Source of the DNA: JAVBWI01 sp036677445
GTDB taxonomy: Bacteria > Bacillota > Clostridia > Christensenellales > CAG-138
Reading direction: 5' to 3'
Assembly (NCBI GenBank): GCA_036677445.1
Contig: JAVBWI010000025.1
Coordinates: 42,289 to 106,288 of the forward strand
DNA: 64,000 bases
Shown: positions 26,315-35,420 of the stretch, in pieces
Layout: every line of letters begins with the position of its first letter
Numbering within the stretch: the stretch's first letter is position 1
The notes under the pieces: generated by a model
Told to the model about the DNA's origin: nothing
What the model saw: only the letters and a program-made list of their open reading frames with translations
Database searches by the model: none
Translations under genes and position numbers: made by a program

Positions 26315-26645
26315 AAAACCGCCGTCTCCTTATTGGATGTTTAAATGAAACGCATCTCCATTAGAACTGAATGTAAATTCAATACTCCGATAAGAATTGC
26401 CTATATTTCCAATAGTCCAGGCTGGATACCCCCCACATGCCGAAACATGACTCGTGAACAATGCCGGTGCGATAAAAATAGGGGAATTCCTGTTTTGACG
26501 GAATTAGTAACAGTGCGCAAAAAACTCGGTACTTCCTATAAATACCAACATTGTTACCATACTACAGCATCTTTACAACGTCAATAGACGGAACCGAATA
26601 ATGCGATAAAAATTGCAGGACTATATCATAGAAGACATTCATTAT
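26315..26645. other. AT-rich gap, no supported gene
   Basis: About 330 bp between the small winged-helix gene and the aldo/keto reductase promoter. Short frames here lack ribosome sites and recognisable sequence. A GGAATTCC palindrome occurs near 26484. Nothing else stands out. Confidence 0.5.
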
Positions 26646-26674
26646 TTGATTCCCGTATCCATTCATGCTAATAT
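26646..26674 (+). promoter_or_regulatory. Sigma-A promoter of the aldo/keto reductase gene
   Basis: TTGATT (26646-26651) and TAATAT (26669-26674) with a 17-bp spacer and an extended -10 TGC directly before it. The predicted RNA start lies about 60 nt upstream of the ATG at 26740. Confidence 0.55.
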
Positions 26675-26739
26675 GTTCCATAAGCAACAACTGTGTGTCT
26701 TCACTTTTCTAAAAATACATAAAGGAATCAGGTGGAAAT

Positions 26740-27885
26740 ATGATTTACAGACCCATCGGGAAAACCGGCATGTCCGCGAGCATCATCGGCCTTGGCACCG
26801 AGCATCTGGATAACCGCCCCTATTCGCAATGTGAAGAAGTGATCGAGGCGGCCTTGGAATTGGAAATCAATATCATGGATGTGTTCATGCCGGGCACGCC
26901 CGTTCGGGACAACATTTCCAAAGCGCTTAAGGGAAGGCGCGATAAGGTCTTGATTCAGGGCCATATCGGCTCGGTGGATATCCGCGAGCAATATGATAGG
27001 ACACGGGACGTGCCTACCTGCAAAAAATACTTCGAAAATCTGCTGCGCAGCTTCCATACGGACTATATCGACCTGGGCATGATGTTTTTCATCGATACGG
27101 AGGAAGATTACAGGGAAGTATTTGAAACGGAATATATTTCCTATGTGCAGCGGTTGAAGCAGGAAGGCAAGATCCGCGCCATCGGTGCGAGCTCCCACGA
27201 CCCGGTCACCGCGGCGCGTATTGTGGAGACCGGCGTTGTGGAGCTGTTGATGTTCAGCACCAACCCGGCTTTTGACATGCTGCCCTCCGACGTGTACATC
27301 CCTTCGGTCATGGATGGGAAAATAGACAACGCCCGGTTTGCCGGCATCGACCCCAAGCGCGCGCAGCTCTACCGCCTTTGCGAAAGCAGGGGCGTCGCTA
27401 TCACCACCATGAAAACCCTTGGCGCCGGCAAGCTGGTCTCGCCCGAATTTTCGCCCTTTGCCAGGCAGCTGACGGTGGGCCAGTGCATCCACTACGCGCT
27501 GACGCGCCCGGCGGTCGTCAGCACCCTGATCGGCTGCAAAACCCGCGATGAGGTTCAAACCGCAGTCAATTATCTCAGCCTGAGCGAGCAAGAACGCGAT
27601 TACAGCGAGGCGATAGGCACCTATAAGGGCGGCTTTAACGGGGAATGCGCCTACTGCAACCATTGCCTGCCCTGCCCCGCAGGCATCGATATCGCGGCGA
27701 CCACAAAAATGCTGGACATCGCCAAGCTCGGTAAAGACATCCCTGCTAAGATCAGCGCGCAATACGCCGCCAGTCCGCATAAGGCGTCCGAATGCATGGA
27801 ATGCGGCAGCTGTGAGGGCAAATGCCCTTTTCATGTACAGGTTATAGAAAACATGCGCAGCGCTGCCCGCTTGTTCGAACAATGA
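26740..27885 (+). CDS. Aldo/keto reductase with C-terminal 4Fe-4S ferredoxin domain
   Basis: A 381-residue protein. Residues about 1-270 form an aldo/keto reductase barrel (PIGKTGMSASIIGLGTEHL; strand-helix repeats; GASSHDPVTAARIVETG). The C-terminal part has two cysteine clusters, CAYCNHCLPCPAGI and CMECGSCEGKCPF, as in Clostridia ferredoxin-type aldo/keto reductases. The usual catalytic Asp/Tyr/Lys/His tetrad is only partly recognisable: MDVFMPGTP stands where DTA..Y is common, so the active site may be altered. These enzymes are thought to link flavin- or ferredoxin-type electron transfer to carbonyl reduction. Monocistronic, between its own promoter and terminator. Confidence 0.88.
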   Translation: MIYRPIGKTGMSASIIGLGTEHLDNRPYSQCEEVIEAALELEINIMDVFMPGTPVRDNISKALKGRRDKVLIQGHIGSVDIREQYDRTRDVPTCKKYFENLLRSFHTDYIDLGMMFFIDTEEDYREVFETEYISYVQRLKQEGKIRAIGASSHDPVTAARIVETGVVELLMFSTNPAFDMLPSDVYIPSVMDGKIDNARFAGIDPKRAQLYRLCESRGVAITTMKTLGAGKLVSPEFSPFARQLTVGQCIHYALTRPAVVSTLIGCKTRDEVQTAVNYLSLSEQERDYSEAIGTYKGGFNGECAYCNHCLPCPAGIDIAATTKMLDIAKLGKDIPAKISAQYAASPHKASECMECGSCEGKCPFHVQVIENMRSAARLFEQ

Positions 27886-27920
27886 TATGGCTGGCTTGTA
27901 CTGGCCAAATCTTTATGAAA

Positions 27921-27964
27921 GGGGGCTATCTCAGAATCAGATCTGGGGCAGCCCTTCTGTTTTA
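27921..27964 (+). terminator. Intrinsic terminator after the aldo/keto reductase
   Basis: Two-part stem: GGGCT (27923-27927) with AGCCC (27950-27954), and CTCAGA with TCTGGG inside, then TTCTGTTTT. It starts 36 bp past the stop codon. Confidence 0.65.
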
Positions 27965-28097
27965 CCCGTAAATGGGCGTATTATAAAACTTCATTACTCC
28001 TCAATTATTCCACAAGATGTATTTCGCCGTAAACATATTAACTATCATCGTCTTTTTTACGATAATAATTACAGCGGGGCCTGTGTAAAGTCCTTTT

Positions 28098-28126
28098 TTG
28101 TACATTTCACAAGCCCTTCATAATGT
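28098..28126 (+). promoter_or_regulatory. Probable sigma-A promoter of the FtsA-like gene
   Basis: TTGTAC (28098-28103) and TAATGT (28121-28126) with a 17-bp spacer, 40 bp before the ATG at 28167. The region 27965-28097 upstream is AT-rich and has no gene. Confidence 0.45.
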
Positions 28127-28166
28127 CCCGCAGGAATAAAGTCCATCGGGAAAGGGGGGTCTGCTC

Positions 28167-30173
28167 ATGGCTGGCACATCCAAAAAGAAGCTGAAGGCAC
28201 AACCGAATGGCATGATATTTGCTCTTGATATCGGGACCCGCAGCATCATTGGCATTGTGGGCACCGTGGAAAGCGGAAAGCTTCGGGTCATTGCCATGGA
28301 AAAAGCGGAACACACGCAGCGCTCCATGATCGACGGCCAGATTGAAGATATTGAACAGGTCTCCAAGGTTGCCCGCATCGTCAAAAACCGTCTGGAGACA
28401 AAGGTCCGCTGCAAACTGAAGAGTGTCTGCGTCGCCGCGGCGGGACGCGCGCTCCGAACAGAGCGCGCCTCTTTTGAGATGGAATTCCCTCAGCCGCAGC
28501 GGATCGATAATGAAATCATCAGCCGCCTGGAAGCAGGGGCCATCGGCGAAGCGGAGGCCGCCTTCACCGATGGACTGAACATCGACAGCGGCCAGTTCTA
28601 TTTAGTGGGGCACACCACTGTTCAGTATTATATGGACAGCTACCCCACCTCAAGCCTATTGGATCACCAGGCCCGGCATATACAGGCGGATGTCATTGCC
28701 ACCTTTCTTCCCAGTGAAGTCGTGGAAAGCCTGTATTCGGCCATGAACAGAATTGATCTGGATGTCGCCAGCCTCACGCTGGAGCCCATTGCGGCAATTA
28801 ATGCGGTGATTCCAAAAAATCTCCGTCTGCTGAACCTCGCGCTGGTGGATATCGGCGCGGGGACCTCAGATATCGCCATTTGCAGAGACGGCGGCGTTGT
28901 GGGATATACCATGGTTACCGTAGCGGGAGATGAAATTACCGAAGCGGTGATGAAGAAATATCTTCTTGATTTCAATACCGCAGAGTCGGTCAAAACACAG
29001 CTTGGGACCCAAAATTCCGTTTGCGTTACCGATATTCTCGGCGTTGAGCAGACCATTACGCAGGACGATATGATGGATTGCATTGATGAAGCCACGGCAA
29101 ACCTCTGCCGTGAAATTTCCGAGCATATCTGTGAGGTCAACGGCGCTCCTGCCTCAGCCGTTTTCCTGGCCGGAGGCGGCAGCAAGCTTTCCAGCATGCG
29201 CGCCGGCATTGCCAAACATATGCATATAGATGTCAACCGAGTGGCTATAGCCGGGAACAATTTTCAGACATATGCCTTCTCGGATACCTGCGATTTCAAC
29301 GATCCCGAATATGCCACGCCGTTGGGTATCGCGATTTCCGCTGGCCTGAATCTGGTTACCGAAAGCTTCCACGTCACTTTGAACGGCAGCCGCGCCAGGC
29401 TTTTCCGCAACGGCACGATGACCGTTATGGACATTCTTATGATGAACGGGTTTTCCTATCAGGACCTCCTGCCCAGAACGGGTCAGAGGCTGATCGTTGA
29501 GGTCAACGGGGAACAGATGGTATATTACGGTACTCCGGGTGAGCCTGCCGTACTGCGGTTAAATGGCAAGAAAGCAAAAATTTCGGATTTGGTGAACACT
29601 GGGGACAGCATTGAATTTTCTCCCGCCGTGCATGGCCAGCCCGCCCAGCGCCGCCTGAAGGATCTGTTGGCGGGCAACCCGGACCATGCCGCCGTCAACG
29701 GGAAAAAAGTTTCCGAAGATACGCCGCTGAAAACCGGCGATACGGTCATAACGGAATCAGGCTTGCCCGCACCGGCGGCCGATAACCCGTCCTTCGTCAT
29801 GGATACAGCCCGGGAAGCCGCACCGTCCCCGGAGTCTTTGGCAAACTATTCGGTTGCGCTTTCTCCCTCGGCCGAAGAATCGGTTCCCTCCGTACCGTCG
29901 CCATTGCCTCCGGAACCCGCCCTTTCCGGTCACCCGGCCGGCAACATTGCATTCATATTGAACGATAAAGCCATTGTTCTTTCCGAGAAACCCGATGGCT
30001 CCCCTTACTACCTGATGGATATGCTGGAGTTGTCCGGAATCGATCTGGAGCATCCGACAGGGGAGGTTGTTCTGCGCGTCAACGGCGCCGACAGTTCCTT
30101 TCTTCAGGATCTAAAGTCCGGGGATCGTTTGGAAATATTCTTTGCCTCCAGCCATACCGGGGGAATCAAGTAA
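28167..30173 (+). CDS. FtsA-like actin-fold ATPase with long repeated C-terminal extension
   Basis: A 668-residue protein, far longer than FtsA (about 420). Residues about 15-390 form an FtsA/PilM-type actin-like ATPase: phosphate 1 ALDIGTRSIIGIVG; SHS2-type insertion with KSVCVAAAGRAL; phosphate 2 LALVDIGAGTSDIAI; adenosine motif AVFLAGGGSKLSSM. The remaining about 270 residues hold about three short beta-rich repeats, each with an N-G-K/A turn and a closing L..GD.(I/L/V) motif (ISDLVNTGDSIEF, DTPLKTGDTVITE, LQDLKSGDRLEIF), split by a Pro/Ser-rich linker (about 535-590). There is no C-terminal membrane helix like that of FtsA. It ends 14 bp before the convergent surface-protein gene. Probably a membrane-associated cytoskeletal ATPase rather than divisome FtsA itself. 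Confidence 0.8.
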   Translation: MAGTSKKKLKAQPNGMIFALDIGTRSIIGIVGTVESGKLRVIAMEKAEHTQRSMIDGQIEDIEQVSKVARIVKNRLETKVRCKLKSVCVAAAGRALRTERASFEMEFPQPQRIDNEIISRLEAGAIGEAEAAFTDGLNIDSGQFYLVGHTTVQYYMDSYPTSSLLDHQARHIQADVIATFLPSEVVESLYSAMNRIDLDVASLTLEPIAAINAVIPKNLRLLNLALVDIGAGTSDIAICRDGGVVGYTMVTVAGDEITEAVMKKYLLDFNTAESVKTQLGTQNSVCVTDILGVEQTITQDDMMDCIDEATANLCREISEHICEVNGAPASAVFLAGGGSKLSSMRAGIAKHMHIDVNRVAIAGNNFQTYAFSDTCDFNDPEYATPLGIAISAGLNLVTESFHVTLNGSRARLFRNGTMTVMDILMMNGFSYQDLLPRTGQRLIVEVNGEQMVYYGTPGEPAVLRLNGKKAKISDLVNTGDSIEFSPAVHGQPAQRRLKDLLAGNPDHAAVNGKKVSEDTPLKTGDTVITESGLPAPAADNPSFVMDTAREAAPSPESLANYSVALSPSAEESVPSVPSPLPPEPALSGHPAGNIAFILNDKAIVLSEKPDGSPYYLMDMLELSGIDLEHPTGEVVLRVNGADSSFLQDLKSGDRLEIFFASSHTGGIK

Positions 30174-30187
30174 TCCTTCCTTGTATC

Positions 30188-33100
30188 CTAAACTCGCTGC
30201 TTATACTTTTTCCGCCTTATTACGATGATCGCTCCGGCTAGTCCCGCAAGCACTATACCACCGGCAATCCAAATCAGCACATGGGTTTTACTATCGGCTG
30301 CCGACACCTGTCCGTGTGTGGAGACAACCACAATTTTATACAGCGCAAGCGGAATCTGCTCATGCAGCGCCAGGATTTCGAGCTCTCCCTGTGCATTCAA
30401 ATCATCCCGGCCGATCTCAAGCTGCAGCGTCTCTTGCGTATGGTCGATATAGATAACTTTACCGCTCGCCAACCTGATCGCTGTCGTATCTTCGGGTAAG
30501 TCCGTGATACTGACTTCTACCATGATTCTGCCAGTTTCTGAATCCTCTTCCATGTTTATAGGCGCCAGTACGGCAGCCTCTTCATAAGGCCCGGGAGTCG
30601 CATCGGTAAGCGGCGCAGACGATGCGCCCGAAGGCGCTGCACTCGCAGGCGTTGCGGGCAGCACGTCGATCACCAGCGCAGGCGTTGCGCTCACAGACGG
30701 CGTGAATACCACGTTGCTGGGCGGCGTGGGCAATGCGCCCGCAGACGGCGAAGGCGTTGGGATGGGCGTGGCAGCAGCGCCACTTGTCGCGTTCGCTTTC
30801 ACACGGATCTCTACTGACACCGATGTTTCGTTATACAAATCATCACCCGCTTTGGTGACGGTCAGTACCGATATACCCAGATTCAGTACGCGCACCCTGC
30901 CGGACGCATCCACGGCAACGGAATCGCCCGAAATTACCGCGTAACTGAGTGCCCCTGTACCGCTGCCACCGCTTACTTCAAGGTTAAAATCCGCGTAACC
31001 GTTGCGGATTTCGCCCGGAATGTGTACCGAAAGCGGCGCCTGATCGGCTTTATCGACGCTGATGCCCACAATCTGTTCGACAGTTTGATAGTTTTCCGCA
31101 TCGCTTGGCGTGAATACAACGGTATAGCCGCTGTTGATCACATGCGGCACGGTGTCCGGGTTCTTCCACGCAAAACTGCCGTCCCCGCTGCCGCCCGAAA
31201 GCGTTGAGGAAGAGAGGCTCTCGCCGTAGGTGATATTGCTTGCCGTGGGAAATGTCACAACCGGTAACGCTTTGCCCACCGATATCCCAACAATGTCCTC
31301 CAGCGTAAAGCCGGAATAATCGTAGTTGTCAGCGTCTCTTGGCGTGAATACTACGTTATAGCCGCTGTTGTTCACGGTAGGCACCGTATCCGGGTTCACC
31401 CAGGCGAACGTACCGTCTCCGCTGCCACACGACAATACCGAGGACGATAGCGTTGCGCCGTAGGTAATGGCACTTGCTGTCGGGAACACGACGGATGCCG
31501 GCGTTGCTTTACGGACCGTGATGGTAACGGTAGCTTCGGCTTTTTCATAATTGCTGTCGGCAGCTTTCACCACGGCAATAGTCGCAGTACCCGCCTTATT
31601 GATCGTTACCCGGCCGCTTGCGTTCACGCTCACAGCGTCGCCGGACGTAACGGAAAAACTCATGTCGCCGGTTCCGCTTCCGCCGCCGACGGACAAATCA
31701 AACGGCGCGTCTGTATAGGTAACCCCCGGATCACTGATCGTCAGCGGCGCCTGTTCAATCCTTAAGACAGTGTATCCCGTTACGATCTGAACGCTGCCCG
31801 TCGCAGTGTAACTGTCCAAAATTTCATTCTGGACATACTGCGCCGTTAAAGTATAAGCTCCCCCCAGCGCAATCCAATCAAAGGCTACCGTACCCCGGAC
31901 GCTCCCAGCGTCCGCTCGGGTTATGGGGGATCGCCCTATCTCCGTGCCGTTGGCCATAAATGCGATAGTTCCCTCAGGATCGATATCCGACAGCCCTTCC
32001 ACCACCACGCTTAGCGTGACGGTATCCAATGCTTTTGCATCCGAGCCTGGCGATATTCCGACATCGCCGTATGTTAGGAACTTATAAGAATTCATATACG
32101 TCCCAGCCTTCAAGCCCGCGCCTTCCCCGCCGACCATGCAGGTAATATAGCTTGCTGCCGCGTTTGTTCCGTTCCGGTTTAAAAGCACGGTCGCGTCATT
32201 ATTCACCGTAAGGCTTCCGCCAGCTCCGCTGCCATTACCCGAGCCGATGTCGTACCCGTTTATACCGCCGGTAACGGATACGACCGTGTCCGCGCCTTCC
32301 GCAAGCACAATGCCGCCTGCGCCGCCGTTTCCGCCGCCGATTCCCGCGCCGCCGCCATTGCCAAGCGCCGTCACATCGCCGCCGGATATGGTGATGCCGC
32401 CTGCACCCAGGCCGCTGCGGCCGCCGATACCCGCACCGTTGGAGCCGCCTTCGGCTGTCAGGCTTCCGCTTCCGGTTACCTGCAACGCAGCCCCGTCAGG
32501 CACCTGCAGGCCTGCAAAAACACCGGCGCTTTTCAGGCTGTTTGCCCCCACAAGCTTCAGGTTGACCGTTGCGCCGGTCATATCAAACGCGCAGCCGGAT
32601 ACAGGGGCGATATCCGCCGCAAACAGCACAACATCCGCGCTTGCGCCCGCAGACACAATAACGTTGCGGGCAGTCGTCCCGTCCGAAAGGATGCAGGGGT
32701 TTGCTCCTGTTAAGGTGATGCTGTTGCCGCTGACCGTATAGCCAGTGCCGCTCGCAAGCGTCGGGCTGCTTAAATCAATCAGCGTCCCCTCCAACTTTGT
32801 TCCGCCCTCGTACGCGCCCAAGAGCGCGCCGGAAGCGGAACCTCTGATGATGCATGTGCCGATTGTTGTGACAGAAGAATCAATGCCATTGGCAGCCAGA
32901 GTTACCAGTGCTGTATCGTCTATCAGCAACGTTCCATTCACGCTGTTTCGGGCTCGCCCGATATCCATGCTATAGCTGCCGCCTCTGGCGGTCACCTTGC
33001 CGCCAAGTATCTTAATAGTGCCGCCAGTATGCGTACTGGCTGTACTTTTTCCACCTGCACCAATGCCAGCGCCGTTGTCTCCTCCATATGCCTTGATTGT

Positions 33101-34333
33101 TCCGCCTGATATGGTGATGTCACCGGCACTGCCTGATCCTCCGCCACCGATACCCGCGCCCCATATAACACCCGTCGCTGTTATATCACCGTTTAGGATA
33201 TTGATAGTATTAACCGATGCAAGGTAACCGCTGCCAATACCTGCGCCACCGTATTCAGCTCTTGCATTGATTGTGCCGTTTTGAATGGTGATAAAGCCGC
33301 TGCCGGCCATGTCACCGCCACCAATGCCTGCGCCGCGGTAGGTGCTTGTGGCCGTCACTTGGCCGCCAGAGATGATAATGTTTCCACCGCTGCCAAGTGC
33401 ACCGCCACCGATGCCTGCCCCATCATAGCCGCTTGCCTCTACTTTACCTCCCGATATGGTAATGCTGCCGCCATCTTTAACGGCCCCACCGCCAATGCCC
33501 GCACCCCCGGAGGAGGTCCCTTTAACATCTCCGCCTAAAATCTTGATGGTGCCGCCGGTACCGAACATGCCGCCGCCGATGCCCGCGCCGTCGCCCTTGC
33601 CGTTCGCCGTCACAGTACCGCCCGATATTGTGATTGTCCCGCCGTTGCTGTTATTTGACCCCGAGGCACCCTCACCGCCGCCGATGCCCGCGCTGTTCTG
33701 CCCGCCTGTAGCCGTGACGGTACCGCCGGATATGGCGATCGTGCCGCCGGAACCGTAATTTCCGCCGCCGATGCCCGCGCCGCAGCTGCCGCCAAGGGCC
33801 GTAACCGTGCCGCCTTTGATAATTACGTTACCGTTTGGTCGGTAATGGCCCCCTCCAATGCCTGCCGCACTGTAGCCCCCCGTGGCCGTAACCGTCCCGC
33901 TGTTGATGGTGATTGTGCCGCCGGAACCAAATTTTTCGCCGCCGATGCCCGCGCCGTAACCGCCGCCCTGAGCCAGCAACGCGCCCGCGCCTGCCGCCTG
34001 CCCGTAAACGGTCAGGCTGTTGCCGGGCGAAACATTGATTCCCGCATTATCACCGCTACCCGTTACCGTCAGCGTAAAGCCGTCCATGAGGAGCAGCGTT
34101 ACGTCGCCGTTGACGGTGATGGTGGAAGCCCGGGTCACATCGCTGTCCACCACGTACCAGCCGCTGGTGAGTGTGGCGGTTTCGGCGGTAATGGGGGTGA
34201 CAGTCAGCCCTGCCGTCGTCTGCGTATCGCCATTTTCGTCGACGTAGAGGTAATCCTCCGCCGCCTTTACTGCCTGTGGGAGCAGTGTAAGCATCAGCAC
34301 CGCACACAGCAACGCAGTTAGGGATTTCTTCAT
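30188..34333 (-). CDS. Large surface protein with GAGIGGG-repeat beta-helix and Ig-like domains
   Basis: A 1381-residue exported protein. The signal peptide KKSLTALLCAVLMLTLLPQAVKA is cleaved near residue 25. A block of about 12 repeats (about 130-480), each of about 25 residues with GGTITISGGTVTATGG and a GAGIGGG turn, should wind into a right-handed beta-helix. A second short block (about 640-740) has three more. Then come Ig-like domains, including two that share ITYG-SLSS-L-GSGDG-FAW-NPDTVP, and a Pro/Ser/Ala-rich stalk (about 1210-1275). A membrane helix near the end is followed by RRKKYKQRV. There is no LPXTG motif, so it is probably anchored by the helix. Co-directional with the TetR gene 50 bp upstream, probably one operon. 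Likely adhesion or carbohydrate contact. Confidence 0.85.
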   Translation of the reverse strand: MKKSLTALLCAVLMLTLLPQAVKAAEDYLYVDENGDTQTTAGLTVTPITAETATLTSGWYVVDSDVTRASTITVNGDVTLLLMDGFTLTVTGSGDNAGINVSPGNSLTVYGQAAGAGALLAQGGGYGAGIGGEKFGSGGTITINSGTVTATGGYSAAGIGGGHYRPNGNVIIKGGTVTALGGSCGAGIGGGNYGSGGTIAISGGTVTATGGQNSAGIGGGEGASGSNNSNGGTITISGGTVTANGKGDGAGIGGGMFGTGGTIKILGGDVKGTSSGGAGIGGGAVKDGGSITISGGKVEASGYDGAGIGGGALGSGGNIIISGGQVTATSTYRGAGIGGGDMAGSGFITIQNGTINARAEYGGAGIGSGYLASVNTINILNGDITATGVIWGAGIGGGGSGSAGDITISGGTIKAYGGDNGAGIGAGGKSTASTHTGGTIKILGGKVTARGGSYSMDIGRARNSVNGTLLIDDTALVTLAANGIDSSVTTIGTCIIRGSASGALLGAYEGGTKLEGTLIDLSSPTLASGTGYTVSGNSITLTGANPCILSDGTTARNVIVSAGASADVVLFAADIAPVSGCAFDMTGATVNLKLVGANSLKSAGVFAGLQVPDGAALQVTGSGSLTAEGGSNGAGIGGRSGLGAGGITISGGDVTALGNGGGAGIGGGNGGAGGIVLAEGADTVVSVTGGINGYDIGSGNGSGAGGSLTVNNDATVLLNRNGTNAAASYITCMVGGEGAGLKAGTYMNSYKFLTYGDVGISPGSDAKALDTVTLSVVVEGLSDIDPEGTIAFMANGTEIGRSPITRADAGSVRGTVAFDWIALGGAYTLTAQYVQNEILDSYTATGSVQIVTGYTVLRIEQAPLTISDPGVTYTDAPFDLSVGGGSGTGDMSFSVTSGDAVSVNASGRVTINKAGTATIAVVKAADSNYEKAEATVTITVRKATPASVVFPTASAITYGATLSSSVLSCGSGDGTFAWVNPDTVPTVNNSGYNVVFTPRDADNYDYSGFTLEDIVGISVGKALPVVTFPTASNITYGESLSSSTLSGGSGDGSFAWKNPDTVPHVINSGYTVVFTPSDAENYQTVEQIVGISVDKADQAPLSVHIPGEIRNGYADFNLEVSGGSGTGALSYAVISGDSVAVDASGRVRVLNLGISVLTVTKAGDDLYNETSVSVEIRVKANATSGAAATPIPTPSPSAGALPTPPSNVVFTPSVSATPALVIDVLPATPASAAPSGASSAPLTDATPGPYEEAAVLAPINMEEDSETGRIMVEVSITDLPEDTTAIRLASGKVIYIDHTQETLQLEIGRDDLNAQGELEILALHEQIPLALYKIVVVSTHGQVSAADSKTHVLIWIAGGIVLAGLAGAIIVIRRKKYKQRV

Positions 34334-34382
34334 GTGCGAATTCTCCTTTGTACACAGGTAAATCTATTGGATTTGGGATGTC

Positions 34383-35036
34383 TTACCGCCCGGATCGATC
34401 TATTCGGTCAGGAAAAACCGGGTTGCGCAGCCCATCCAGCAAGAGCCTGAAATGCTGCATCGCCTCCGCTTTGTAATCAAAGTCGGGGTAGCGGATGCAC
34501 CATTCGTAGGTGACGCCCCGAATGGCCATCATAAAATGCCTGGTCAGGATCTCCACCGGCACATCGGTTTTGAATTCGCCCCGCCTGATTCCGCGTTCGA
34601 GTATGCTTGAGATCATTTTATAAATATCCCTGTTGTAGTCCATGACCGCTTCCATATTCATATCGTTTGTGATCTGCGCTTTATAGACAGCCTGCATGTT
34701 GCCAATGCCAATGTGATCTATCAGCACGTCGGCAATTTTACCGATGAAAGAAAGAAGCGTGGCTTCCGCCGGGGTATCGTCCGGTAAGGAAGCAAGATAG
34801 TCTTTATAATCCGTATCCAAACCGGCTACATAATCGCTGATCAAAGCGGCGATCAATGCGTCCTTTGAAGCAAAGTGCACATAAAAAGAGCCTTTGGCAA
34901 CGCCTGCCATTTTCACAATCTCATCTACGCTTACCTTATGGTAGGCATAGGATGCAAACAGCTTCTCCGCGCTCTTATATATCTTCTGCCTTGTGTCGTT
35001 GGCCTTTATTCTTCTGTTTTCGCTGTTATATGGCAT
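34383..35036 (-). CDS. TetR/AcrR family transcriptional regulator
   Basis: A 217-residue repressor. The N-terminal helix-turn-helix (about residues 15-62) reads TRQKIYKSAEKLFASYAYHK, then VSVDEIVKMAGVAKGSFYVHF and ASKDALIAAL, the standard TetR pattern. The C-terminal ligand-binding part is helical with no known signature. It is transcribed ahead of the large surface-protein gene, with only 49 bp between them. A perfect 16-bp palindrome lies 26 bp upstream of its start. It probably represses its own promoter and, if co-transcribed, the surface protein. The effector is unknown. Confidence 0.92.
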   Translation of the reverse strand: MPYNSENRRIKANDTRQKIYKSAEKLFASYAYHKVSVDEIVKMAGVAKGSFYVHFASKDALIAALISDYVAGLDTDYKDYLASLPDDTPAEATLLSFIGKIADVLIDHIGIGNMQAVYKAQITNDMNMEAVMDYNRDIYKMISSILERGIRRGEFKTDVPVEILTRHFMMAIRGVTYEWCIRYPDFDYKAEAMQHFRLLLDGLRNPVFPDRIDRSGR

Positions 35037-35061
35037 TTTCTTTTATCCTGACTATAAATTA

Positions 35062-35077
35062 GATGACTATAGTCATC
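35062..35077. promoter_or_regulatory. Perfect 16-bp palindrome, probable TetR operator
   Basis: GATGACTATAGTCATC is perfectly self-complementary and lies 26-41 bp upstream of the TetR start codon. Size and position are typical of TetR-family operators. Confidence 0.7.
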
Positions 35078-35420
35078 CGATATTGTTATATTACAATAAG
35101 TTCTATGAAAATGAAAGTCTATATTTATATTCATTCTAATGCGGGCAGCATAAAGAGCTTTGGCATAGTTTTTAGAACCACAAAATGAGCCTTGGCTTCT
35201 GCCTTAGCTCATCTTTTTCGGGCGCCTTATGAGACAGGTCTCTTGTTATCTTCTTTAACTAAGAGGGGTAGCGGCTATGCATTTGCGGCGGCGCCCGCGG
35301 AAATCGCCGCATACAATCAGCCGGGCGCGGTGTTTGAGATAACGCTGCCGCGGCTTGCTCCGCACGTATAACACACGGTATTTCGACAATATTTCCCGGG
35401 ATATTCCGTGCGCTCCATGC
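35078..35420. other. Gap with a terminator-like hairpin, no gene
   Basis: 343 bp between the TetR operator and the end of the nuclease gene. A hairpin at 35185-35210 (TGAGC/GCTCA outer and GGC/GCC inner pairs) is followed on the plus strand by a T-run (35213-35217). On the minus strand it lies downstream of the SbcD-like gene and could end it. Short frames here have no ribosome site. Confidence 0.45.

Noticed and set aside
26740..27885. Minus-strand frame 26728-27882 opposite the aldo/keto reductase
   Set aside because: Shadow frame; the plus strand has intact domain motifs, promoter and terminator.
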